DNA of 64,000 nucleotides. It comes from Chlorops oryzae. Lineage: Eukaryota; Arthropoda; Insecta; Diptera; Chloropidae. This document shows, one piece after another, positions 22,471 to 32,542 of this stretch. Within the stretch, counting starts at the first letter, position 1. Every line of letters starts with the position of its first letter. The notes below the pieces were generated by a model. That model ran no database searches. It was given only the letters and a program-made list of their open reading frames with translations, and was not told where the DNA came from. The stretch is taken from positions 115,950,624 to 116,014,623 of the forward strand of contig CM035807.1 in NCBI GenBank assembly GCA_020466095.1, written 5' to 3'. The position numbers were made by a program, and so were the translations under genes.

Positions 22471-25400
22471 ATGACAGCGATTAACAGATTTCTACTGGCA
22501 ACGGAAAATGGACTGAGGCATGATAAAGTGGCCATTCTAGATGCCGGTGCACAGTATGGAAAAGTAAGATGGTCAATTTCTTCAACTATTCCATTACATT
22601 ACTTACTTTCCGTTTCCGTTTAGGTCATCGATCGAAAAGTACGAGAATTACTGATCGAATCCGATATTCTGCCATTAGAAACACCAGCTGATGTGTTACG
22701 CGCCAAAGGCTACAGAGCGATTATCATATCTGGCGGTCCAAATTCTGTTTACGCCGACGATGCGCCAACATATGATCCAGAAATATTTAAATTGAAAATA
22801 CCAATTTTAGGCATTTGCTATGGCATGCAGATCATAAACAAAGAGTTCGGTGGAACGGTCCATAAAAAAGACGTACGCGAAGATGGACAGCAAAACATCG
22901 AAATTGAAACGTCTTGTCCATTGTTCAAGTAAGTTTCTCTTGCATTCATCCAATCTTCAATGTTTTTGGGTTAATTTTACACGAAGAACAAGAAAGCGTT
23001 TGGATCATTAACTTTAACCAAACGCCGATACAATTCTTCAAGAGAAAATTTCTTACTTTGAAAAAGTAGGCGGCATGTCAAGAACATTCCAATCATTTAA
23101 AGTTTCAAAGATTGGGCTACACGTGACATGACAGTCTTGACTAGGGTTGCCAACTTTCTAAGGGAAAAATAAAGTATAAGTTTATTTATTAATTAAAAAA
23201 TAAAGTATTTTACTAAAAAATAAAGTATTTTTAAATTCATCTTTATATTAATTAAAAAAAACAGAACATAGAAAATAGTTAATAACATATAGAAATAAAT
23301 AACATGCTTTCATACTACCATAAATTCAATTTAAATTATCTCTCACACCGAAGTACTAGTAACTTACTGGTAGTTAGTACACTTTTGTTCTTAAATATAC
23401 ACTTTTTAATGCTTGCAGAACATTTTGGTTGGTCTATGATTTGTTTCACCTTTTTAAAATTATAATTAACTATGTATTTTAATAGTTAAGTATGTACTTA
23501 AGTTGCCAAAATTGCGATTTTTGTGATGAGCATGTAGTCAATATCAAAACTGTCGAAACTCTCTATAATGAATTTAAATGGACCTGAAAAATAAAATCGT
23601 CGATGAGAGAATTTGGTGTTAGAAGAAAAAAGGAAATATAATGTAGCGAAAAATCCTGAGGTTCGCTATAGAGAGAAATTTGTTTTAGAGGAGGTCATTT
23701 TAGAGAGTTTCGACTGTATTTATTTAGTTCAATGAACTACATGATGTATGTTTCGTAAAAACTGCCGTATATATTAAAAATAAAGTATTTCAGGATACTT
23801 TATTGTTCCATGAAAGTATAAAGTATATCGATCAGAAATAAAGTAGGATACTATATTATATAGTATGGTTGGCAACCCTAGTCTTGACAGTTTAACCTAC
23901 TATTTTAAATCAAAATTCATGGTATATATATTTTTTTTTTTATAGCCACCTGAGTCGAGTTCAATCTGTGCTTCTGACTCATGGAGATAGCGTCGAAAGA
24001 ATTGGAGAGAGACTCAAAGTTGGCGGGTGGTCAACCAATCGAATCATAACTGCCGTTTATAATGATGTCATGCGAATATATGGAGTTCAGTTTCATCCGG
24101 AAGTAGGAATTTTTGGGAAATGAAATTTTTCTTTACATTTTTAGTATAAATTTTATTTTATTTTATATATTTTTTTTAAGGTCGACTTGACAACCAATGG
24201 CAAACAAATGCTTTCAAATTTTCTCTACGATATATGCGAACTATCGCCAAACTTTACAATGGGTAGCAGGAAGGAGGAATGCATAAAGTATATTAAAGAA
24301 AAAGTTGGCAATCACAAAGTTTTGGTAAAAGGAATCATTGAAAAAAAAAAAACTTCTTCAAATGTAAAAATATTTCATTTTCTTTAAAGCTATTGGTGAG
24401 CGGCGGCGTCGATTCTACGGTATGTGCAGCATTGTTGCGACATGCTTTGCATCCAAGTCAGATTATTGCTGTTCACGTGGACAATGGTGAGTGTTAAATG
24501 TAATCAAAGGTATTTTATAAAAAATGATTTTATTTTAATTGAAAGGCTTCATGCGGAAGAACGAAAGCGAATGCGTTGCACAATCTCTGAGAGCCATTGG
24601 TATTGATCTAATTGTACGCAAGGAAGCCTATCAATTTCTAAAGGGTACAACGCAAATCAAAAGGCCCGGACAATTCTCATATGTTGAAACACCAATGCTA
24701 TGTCAAACGTACAATCCGGAAGAGAAACGTAAAATAATTGGTGATGTTTTTGTAAAAATAACAAACGATGTTGTTGCTGAATTGAAATTGAAACCAGAAG
24801 AAGTACTTTTGGCGCAGGGAACATTACGCCCGGATTTAATTGAATCTGCATCGCATATGGTTAGCACAAATGCTGAAACAATCAAAACACATCATAATGA
24901 CACGGACTTGATACGGTGCGATGCGATGCATTTATAAGTTAATATAATAAACAATAAATTGAATTATTTTTACACAGAGAACTTCGTAACGCGGGACGTG
25001 TTGTTGAGCCTTTAAGTGACTTCCATAAAGATGAGGTACGAGAGTTGGGAAATGATTTGGGCCTACCAACCGAATTGGTGGAACGACAGCCATTTCCTGG
25101 ACCTGGACTAGCAATAAGGATATTATGCGCAGAAGATCCCTATATAGAAAAGGATTACTCCGAAACTCAAGCAAGTTTCAATGTACACCTAAGTCTGTTT
25201 TTACACGGTTTTTGATATAACACGGTTTGAAAATTGAATATTTTTAATTTTTTTTGCACGATTTTATTCCATTTAGCACGATTTGAAATTTTATGTACTT
25301 AAATTTTTTTTGTCAAATTTAATTTTTGCGAAGTATGTTCATATCACAAAAAAGTATTTATGAAAGAAAAAAGTCTGAAACCATCGACAAATCACCCATT

Positions 25401-26448
25401 TTTGTATACGATCAATGTCTTTTTTTACACGTTTTTTTTTTTACACGGCTTCTTCTGGAACCAATCTACCGTGTAAAAACAGACTTAGGTGTATATGATA
25501 CACAGAGAAAATTTTTTTAAATTAATTTATTTTATTATTATTATTGAAGGTTATTGCGCGCGTGATAGTAGACTATAAAAATAAATTTCAAAATAATCAT
25601 GCTTTAATTAATCGCGTTACCGGTGCAACGTCCGAAGATGAACAAAGAGAACTCATCAAAATTTCATCGAATACCCAAATTCAAGCAACCGTCTTGCCAG
25701 TGCGTTCGGTCGGTGTTCAAGGTATGACAAATTTCATTTGAAGTAGGTATTTTAACTATATTTTTCATTTTGATTTTCAGGTGATAAACGCACATATAGC
25801 TATGTCGTTGGACTTTCATGTTGTGGCGATCCGAATTGGAAGGATCTAATGTTTTTAGCAAAATTAATTCCACGAATATTGCATAATGTGAATCGAGTGT
25901 GTTATATTTTCGGAGAAATTGTACAATACCAAATCACAGACATTACACATACGACGCTTAATAATTATGTGCTACAGCAGTTACGAGAAGCTGATGCCAT
26001 TTGCAATAAAGTAACGGAATTATTTGAATTTTTCATTTTATATATTAGGTTAAATATATATATATATATATTTCTTTTTATATTGTTAGATAATGTTGGA
26101 AGCTGGACTTCAACGAAAAATTTCGCAAATGCCTGTCGTGCTTATTCCCATACATTTTGATCGTGATCCCACAAATCGTATTCCATCATGTGGCAGATCG
26201 ATCGTTCTAAGGCCTTTTATTACTAGTGACTTCATGACGGGAGTGGCAGCTGTACCTGGATCTGATCAACTGCCATTACAAGTGAGTGCACAATTTTAAG
26301 CAACACTGGCGCTAGAAAACTTCAACATTTTCATCTCTCGTTACAGATTCTAAATAATATTGTTGCGCAAATCTCACGTTTAGATGGCATTTCGAGGGTA
26401 CTTTACGATTTGACTTCGAAACCACCGGGTACTACAGAGTGGGAATGA
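22471..26448 (+). CDS. bur: GMP synthase (glutamine-hydrolysing), 11 coding exons
   Basis: The coding exons are 22471-22563, 22624-22928, 23946-24102, 24181-24324, 24390-24486, 24546-24915, 24978-25170, 25550-25721, 25781-26010, 26090-26281 and 26347-26448. They total 684 residues with perfect phase agreement, the size expected for fly GMP synthase (burgundy). The enzyme converts XMP to GMP in de novo purine synthesis in the cytosol. The glutaminase triad is visible: Cys96 in GICYGMQ and His183/Glu185 in GVQFHPE. The ATP pyrophosphatase P-loop SGGVDST (237-243) follows. The C-terminal dimer domain contains [36 protein letters not shown] and ends PPGTTEWE. The seventh coding intron has a GC donor (CAA|GCAAGT). 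MITEs occupy the first intron, coding intron 2 and coding intron 7. The 3' UTR starts with a GTC/GCC-rich stretch (26510-26577). Confidence 0.97.
23142..23880. mobile_element. hAT-like MITE in a GMP-synthase intron
   Basis: The ends are TAGGGTTGCCAACTTTCT and ATGGTTGGCAACCCTA, flanked by exact 8-bp duplications GTCTTGAC (23134-23141 and 23881-23888). It has no coding capacity and carries AATAAAGTAT-type internal repeats. Confidence 0.9.
25169..25176 (+). other. bur: GC splice donor of GMP synthase
   Basis: The junction reads CAA|GCAAGT, the classical GC-AG donor. Joining to GAAG|GTTATT at 25550 gives [12 protein letters not shown] in frame. Nearby GT dinucleotides (AGCAA|GTTTCA, CAAT|GTACAC) would break the frame. 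Confidence 0.85.
25186..25491. mobile_element. TA-flanked MITE in the GC-AG intron of GMP synthase
   Basis: The ends CACCTAAGTCTGTTTTTACA and TGTAAAAACAGACTTAGGTG are exact inverted repeats, bordered by TA (25184-25185 and 25492-25493). Removing it reduces the intron from 379 to 71 bp. It begins only 15 bases after the donor. Confidence 0.9.
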
Positions 26449-27298
26449 TTAGACATCCCGTTTTCATCGTTGTCCACGTCGTTAACATTAGCAGCTTCAT
26501 CAGTGCTTTCTAGGCCACCATCGTCATCATCGTCAACGTTGTCGTCGCCGCCATCGCCGTCATCGCCGCCACCATGTAAACTCCATATAAGTAATTATAC
26601 ATTTAATATTGATGAAGAAGCGTTCTTCACAATTATTTAATAATTACCTACAATTGTTGGCAAATTTTTGCGTATCGGAGAATTCGCCCGATGCGTCAAA
26701 ACACAGCAATATTTGGCATTTGAAAAATATAGCAAGTAACGGTTTTTCAACAGCATGAAAACCCCCCCCCTCATATATAATAAAACTTAAGGAGACAGTT
26801 CAAAATTTCGGATATGCCCAAGTGAGAAATTACACATTTATATATATATATATATAAATATATATTTGAAAATAATATATTGAAATATAATAATTTTTTT
26901 GTTGAAAATAAAAATAAAAATCCTAATCGCCAATGTTTAAGAAGAAAATTGACTATTTTCAATTTCGAACCGGAAAATTATGTATTAAAACAAATTTGAT
27001 GGGAAAATGCATATTCTTCCTGTTATTGTTAAACGGGAGTAACTGTAATCGATAAGGTTTTAATTAGATAGAAATATCAGCTCTAAATCGATTTCTTTTT
27101 AATCCGATTAATTAAAGAAACGACAAAACAAAAAGCAATGGAAAATAAATAAGAAGAAAGTATTAAAACCAAAAAGGGACTGCAAAAAAGAGCCGAGCGC
27201 GCAAAGGTGGCCACGTAAAATGTACAAATATTTTTATTCCTCAGTTGAGAGAAAGAGAAAATACGACTTTCGTTTAAAAGATATCCCTTTCTTCTTAA
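26449..27298. other. bur: 3' side of GMP synthase and intergenic DNA
   Basis: Begins with the 3' UTR, including GTC/GCC repeats. A canonical AATAAA lies at about 26779. A TA microsatellite (26840-26868) follows. No further gene is visible. Confidence 0.55.
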
Positions 27299-28031
27299 GG
27301 GGGTCTTCTCATTGAAAACCCGTTTTTTGGACCCTTTTTAAAAAAAATTCTTATTTGAAAACGCAAAGAATAATTGAAAACTTTTTTTTATTTATTGTAT
27401 TACAAAAGGTTCAAAGTAAATAAAAAAAATTTTTTTGCCTCGATACGTGGGCTGTTCAAAAAGTAATGAGACTTCAAAGTTGGTGGTGAAAAAAAAGGTC
27501 CACGATTCCGGGTCTCCGGAGCGTCCGAAATGGAAAAAAAAACGGGGTTATAATCAGTATAGATGTAATTCTCGGGTGAACCTCAAGCTTAATTTTGTGA
27601 TTTTTTTTTGACAAAATGGCGGCCATTCAAAAAAAAATTTCAATTTCGGGCTTTTTTTTTTTTTGTAGTTTAGTGTAAAAAAAAAAATAGTAAAAAATTT
27701 TTTAAAATTATGGTCGAGGTTCACCCGAGAATGGTGACAATTCTGCGTCGATTCCACTTTGTTTCATGAAAATCGGTTCAGTTGAACTGGAGATATCATG
27801 GCCGCCAGTTCGAAAAACGTGGTTTCGAGATAAACGCGTTTAAAGTTTGAAGCAACGCAAAAATTACTCGTTTTAGCGCAGATCTTGCTCGACAAAGAAG
27901 GCTATATCCTCTAAACTATTTCGAATTTCAAAAAATCCTTTTAGGGGCATATTCACAACTACCCAAGCTATAAATAAATGCAAAAAAAAAAAAAAAGTCG
28001 AAAAAAAAAGTTGCTCAATGAGAAGACCCCC
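27299..28031. mobile_element. piggyBac-like element with TTAA target site
   Basis: The ends are GGGGGTCTTCTCATTGA and TCAATGAGAAGACCCCC, flanked exactly by TTAA (27295-27298 and 28032-28035). An internal inverted pair TTCTCGGGTGAACCTC / GAGGTTCACCCGAGAA (27570-27586 and 27716-27732) suggests nesting or a secondary fold. No transposase frame. Confidence 0.85.
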
Positions 28032-28330
28032 TTAAGCTAACTCACCCTCGTGTCGTTTTGTAATTTACTCTCTTGCTTTCTTTTACCTGTGAAGGGAAAA
28101 AAGGAATAGATAGATAAGTTTATCATGCTCATAGTAAAAGCAAAAAAATCACAAAGAACAATTCAGGTAGAAAACACAAAATAGATAGATAAAATTTGAG
28201 CACAGCAAATCTTATTTTATCTATGTATAAATATGTTGTCTTCAACGATGGCCGTAATAGGGATTTTTTCAAAGTACAGCTCTGTCCGTGTTCCTAAATA
28301 TAAACGACCGAATACGAACAGAATTAATTA

Positions 28331-28950
28331 CACTGTGCTACAAAAAAAAAAAAAAAAAAAAAATCGAAATCACTTTTTGAGCGACCTAGCATACGTTGTA
28401 GGTCTTGATGAGTACATCATGAAAATGTGTTTCAAAATTGTCTAACACCCCCAAATTTTCAAGTTATTGTTTAAAAACCGTTTTTCCCGTACTCCGCGCA
28501 CTTAAACGATTGTCACTCCGTCAATTTTTGACCGATTTTCAATTGCTATACAGTTTTGGAAACTAGAAACATTGAGCTTTCGAAACATATACAATTATCT
28601 ATACTTCCTACAAAAAAAATTGGATATTTATGAAAGTTATCTAAAATTTAACCATTTTTTTTCACGTTGTTTACAGTTTGACGTATTTTTTATGTAACAA
28701 ATCCTAAAAAAACATTCAGTTTCTTACAGTTATTATCAAAGTACATTTTATCTCGAGTAAAATATGCTATCGCTTATCAAAATCGGTTGAAAAATGTTCA
28801 AGTTACAACGTTTTTTGTAAACATGAAAATTTGACTCTCATCATGATATCGATGTCGTGCCATGTCAGGATTGTGCATATATATATGCACATATATATAT
28901 ACAACGTACACTAGGTCACTTGAAAAGTGAAAAATCACTGTAGCACTGTG
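28331..28950. mobile_element. Inverted-repeat element with CACTGTGCTAC ends
   Basis: The left end is CACTGTGCTACAAAA and the right end is GTAGCACTGTG. The interior is AT-rich and non-coding. The right third holds a TATATATGCACATATATATA stretch near 28877. Confidence 0.55.
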
Positions 28951-29197
28951 TTATTTTTACCTTTATGAAAGCAAGCAATAAGCCAAAGGGCTCATACAAC
29001 TTAAGTATTATTTAACCACCTGGTCACCTTAAAAACTGCATTGTGTGGTATTAAACATAAAAAAAATATTAATGTAAGCTGAACTCTCTACAATAAAATT
29101 TTGTTTTAATTCGAAGAAAATATTAAGAAAGAAAAAAAGTTCAACAATTTACAATTCAAAAAAAAGACTTCTTTAAGAGAAAAGAACTCAAATTTCA

Positions 29198-30103
29198 ATG
29201 GATCTCGGCGACTCAAGTTTAACGCCTGTTCGTGTTCTTGGTGAGGGAAATTTCGGGCGTGTGTTTTTATGTAAATGCCGTAAGGCGAATCAAACGGGTT
29301 ATGTCTGTGTAAAACGAATAATCGTCAAAAATCCAAGACATGAGATGAACATGTTACAAGAGGAGGTAAAAAGTGATAATTTATTTATTTGTTTTTTTTC
29401 TAAAAAATATTTCTATTTATAGGTCTATATAATATCGCAATTACGTCATCCAAATATCGTACAATTTATACGATCCTTCCTACATGCTGGAACAGTCAAC
29501 ATTGTTATGGAATACCTCGACAATGGCACAATGCGAGATGTTATAGATCGTTCTTGTGGCGGCATATCGAAGCCAAAATTAATTCACTTCTTTTTGGATA
29601 TGCTGATGGGACTCGAATACCTTCATATACGTCAAGTAACGCATCGAGATATTAAACCAGAGAATCTCCTCATTGATGGAAAGGATCGTATTAAATATGC
29701 TGATTTTGGCATTTCGGGTATACATAATTCTCTAGGTAAACAGGAATTAAAAACGGCTGGTACACCACTCTATGCCGGACCGGAAATTTTACGAAATGAT
29801 CGTTTCGATTTTAAATCGGACATTTGGTCATTGGGATGCGTTTTATATGAAATGTGCATTGGTCGTAATCCATTTACATCGGCTACATCCATAACAGATT
29901 TAAGATATTTGATCAAAAGTCTGGCACGACCACGAATGAAATGCATCGATATCAATCGATCATACGGTTCGGTTTTAAGTGAATTATGTGAACGAATGCT
30001 GACATACGAAGTCGATCAACGCATTTCATTGCCACACATTTTAAGATACGATGCAATGATTACATTACCTTTTTATAGACGCTATTTTGATTATGATTAC
30101 TGA
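29198..30103 (+). CDS. Compact NEK-like serine/threonine protein kinase, two exons
   Basis: Exons 29198-29365 and 29423-30103 give 282 residues, essentially a bare kinase domain. The glycine loop is GEGNFGRV (16-23). The catalytic lysine is Lys40 or adjacent in CVKR, the HRDIKPEN loop spans 130-137 with Asp132, and DFG is at 150-152. The activation segment ends GTPLYAGPEIL: the usual Ala-Pro-Glu is Gly-Pro-Glu (175-177). DIWSLGCVLYEMC resembles the NEK family. There is no C-terminal coiled coil, unlike classical NEKs. The ATG context is good and a canonical AATAAA lies at 30370-30375, about 270 bp after the stop. Substrate and role are unknown; short NEK-like kinases in flies are sometimes germline-biased, but nothing here shows that. 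Confidence 0.9.
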
Positions 30104-30565
30104 TAAGAAGTTTTCAAATTGTCACATTGTCATATGGATATCTTTTTGTCAAGTACGATACACTCTTGATTTGCTCGGCATTTCTGCCAAAAAAAGAAGC
30201 TATTTCGAAAAGTATTATTCAATATAATTCGCAAAAGAATTTCATTCGAAAACAATTCGTTCTAAATTCTGAGAAAAAACAAGAGTATATCGTGCTCATA
30301 TTCATGGACTGAGTCCATATAGTAACTTAAGTCAATTAAGTATTTATGTTATTTTGTTTTAATTTTTGTAATAAAATTTTATAATTTGTTCTATTTAATT
30401 TTAAAATACATTCTATATTTAATGTGGTGGTCTATGACCTCAACATCATGGCCTTATTTTTTTTCTTTTGAGATGCTTGCATTTTTATACAATTTGGAAC
30501 TGGTCCAAAAGGCGCGCGTTCAGATTCATTTTTTTTATATTTCACTTTGGAAGATACGAAGAAAG

Positions 30566-30767
30566 CATGATACAAGAAAACAAGATAGCGCCACTTGAGA
30601 GAGGAAACGTCACAAACTCAAAATCGCGATTCGTTGTTGTTTGTTTCCCATGTTAAAGCGGCTTTTTACTTTTTTGAATAGCATGGGAAACAACAACAAC
30701 GAATCGCGATTTTGAGTTTGTGACGTTTCCTCTCTCAAGTGGCGCTATCTTGTTTTCTTGTATCATG
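30566..30767. mobile_element. Foldback MITE family M2, copy 3, with 9-bp TSD
   Basis: A near-perfect hairpin with arms of about 85 bp starting CATGATACAAGAAAACAAGA. The nonamer CGAAGAAAG lies immediately outside both ends (30557-30565 and 30768-30776). Confidence 0.9.
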
Positions 30768-30839
30768 CGAAGAAAGGTCGTTTGCAATAGCATCCACAAT
30801 CGACCGTTCATGGGGCAATACTATACAATTGAAGATATA

Positions 30840-31644
30840 TCTGTGGTCATATGGAAGATTAGCTTCAAGTCAAAATTTTGCCGTTTTTTTTAGATATTCG
30901 AATTCGTGTACTTAAGCACTCGATATCTAATAATTTCAATTTACTCGGACTTAAAATAAAAATTCGGTATATGTAAAAAAAAAAAAAATTAATTTGCACA
31001 TAAGACGTTTTATCTAAAGGAAAGGTTTTTTAAAGGTACATAATAGGCCGTTTACATATGTCGTTTTATTTGCGTTTTAGCAACTTTGCCCGTTTTAGCT
31101 CTAAAACAACTTAGATTTTTCCCGTTTTTTATCGTACAAAACTAAAACGAGAAACTTTCCTGTTTTAATTTAAAACAAGTAGCTAAACAAGATAAATCCT
31201 GCTTATAACTGCTAAAAATATCGAAATCTGAGTGTCATCACTATAAAAATGCAAAATATATGGTAATTGAAATTTCTAATTTAAAAATTGTGAGGTTGTA
31301 GAAAACGAACACAATAACAATAATTGCTTCTTATCTAAATAACAATATTCACTCATATTTCACGTGTTAAGCAAACAAAAGATAACCACAAAATGACAAA
31401 ACGACATGTGCATATGTAAACACCCCGTTTTGACTTAGTCGTTTTAGCTTAAACGAGTAGCGCTAAAAGGTATATGTAAATGCCCTATTAGGTAACAAGT
31501 AAATTCAAATAACTTCTTTAAAAATCATTCGTTTTGAATACGGGTTAAGCACACATAAGCGTGCCAAGCCACCTTATAGCTCCTAAACCTTCAACCCAAT
31601 TGTGGCTTATGTCGACTTAAGCTTGTCTTCCATATGACCACAGA
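30840..31644. mobile_element. Inverted-repeat element hosting a nested MITE
   Basis: The ends are TCTGTGGTCATATGGAAGAT and TCTTCCATATGACCACAGA. Another element occupies 31041-31490, so this one is the older of the two. Confidence 0.75.
31041..31490. mobile_element. Nested MITE with TAATAGGCCGTTTACATAT ends
   Basis: The left end is TAATAGGCCGTTTACATAT and the right end is ATATGTAAATGCCCTATTA. The interior repeats CGTTTTAGC-type words. It is inserted in 30840-31644. Confidence 0.75.
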
Positions 31645-32080
31645 AAAATGTTTGAAAAATGTAATATATTTTAAGTGGATTTATTTTTCAGACACGCTTC
31701 TATCCATGACATTTTATATGAATATTATAAACAACAACAACAACAATCACAAACGAAAATTGACCTTGGAAAGAAATGCGCAGCAGTAATTCGCTTGTTT
31801 TTTTTTTACCCTATCTTTCAGATATACATGTATATTTAGATTTTATAGATTAAGAGTCTCTCGTGCACAAGTGTTTTATTGCGATATTATTGTCCGATCA
31901 AGGTGCCAAAAAAAGCGTACATTTGAAAAGAAACTAAAAAAGCAAAGGAAAATTTTCATTTAAATATATTTAATTTATTTAGATTAAAACGGATTTAATT
32001 TTAAGTTGCAGAGTCTTGATCATTGGACGCTGCAACTATTGCGTCCCTTTCTCCTTCCATTTGTTTTTGAAACGTTTTAA
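31645..32080. other. Intergenic, no gene recognised
   Basis: AT-rich, with a CAA microsatellite (31730-31743). It lies between the kinase 3' side and the 3' end of the minus-strand aconitase gene. Confidence 0.5.
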
Positions 32081-32260
32081 CCCTCTAATGCCACAATTTT
32101 TTTTTTTGTTTTTTCAGTGAAAAGTTCAGATAAGAGTAATTTAGGGTAGAGAAACATGAATCTTAAATTATTAGGTATTATCTATTTATATTAATTTGTA
32201 ATTTGTTCGAAAAAAGTCCGTCTAGAGACGGAGCCAATTAGAGGGTTGGGAATTAGAGGG
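32081..32260. mobile_element. piggyBac-like MITE with TTAA target site, copy 2
   Basis: Flanked by TTAA (32077-32080 and 32261-32264), with ends CCCTCTAATGCC and AATTAGAGGG. The right end is duplicated (AATTAGAGGG twice, about 32237 and 32251). It provides the empty site for the insertion inside 10414-10723. Confidence 0.8.
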
Positions 32261-32542
32261 TTAAAATTATAGACACAAAAATTTTTTTAATTAAAAATCA
32301 CTTAATAATTTTCCAACACAGTTATTTGTAAATGAACTAAAATCACACTGAATCAAATAAATAGCAAAACAATCCGTTAAGAATTAAATAAAAAAAAATA
32401 AAGCATGCATCGAGTCTGCGATTCGTCGTCGTCTGTCTCTCTAAAAATAATATATCTTAAAAAAAAAAATCGGTCGAAGGAAAAAATTTCACGTAGAACC
32501 TAGGAGTTGGGCAGGCACTAGACACTCGCCGTTTTTTTTTTT

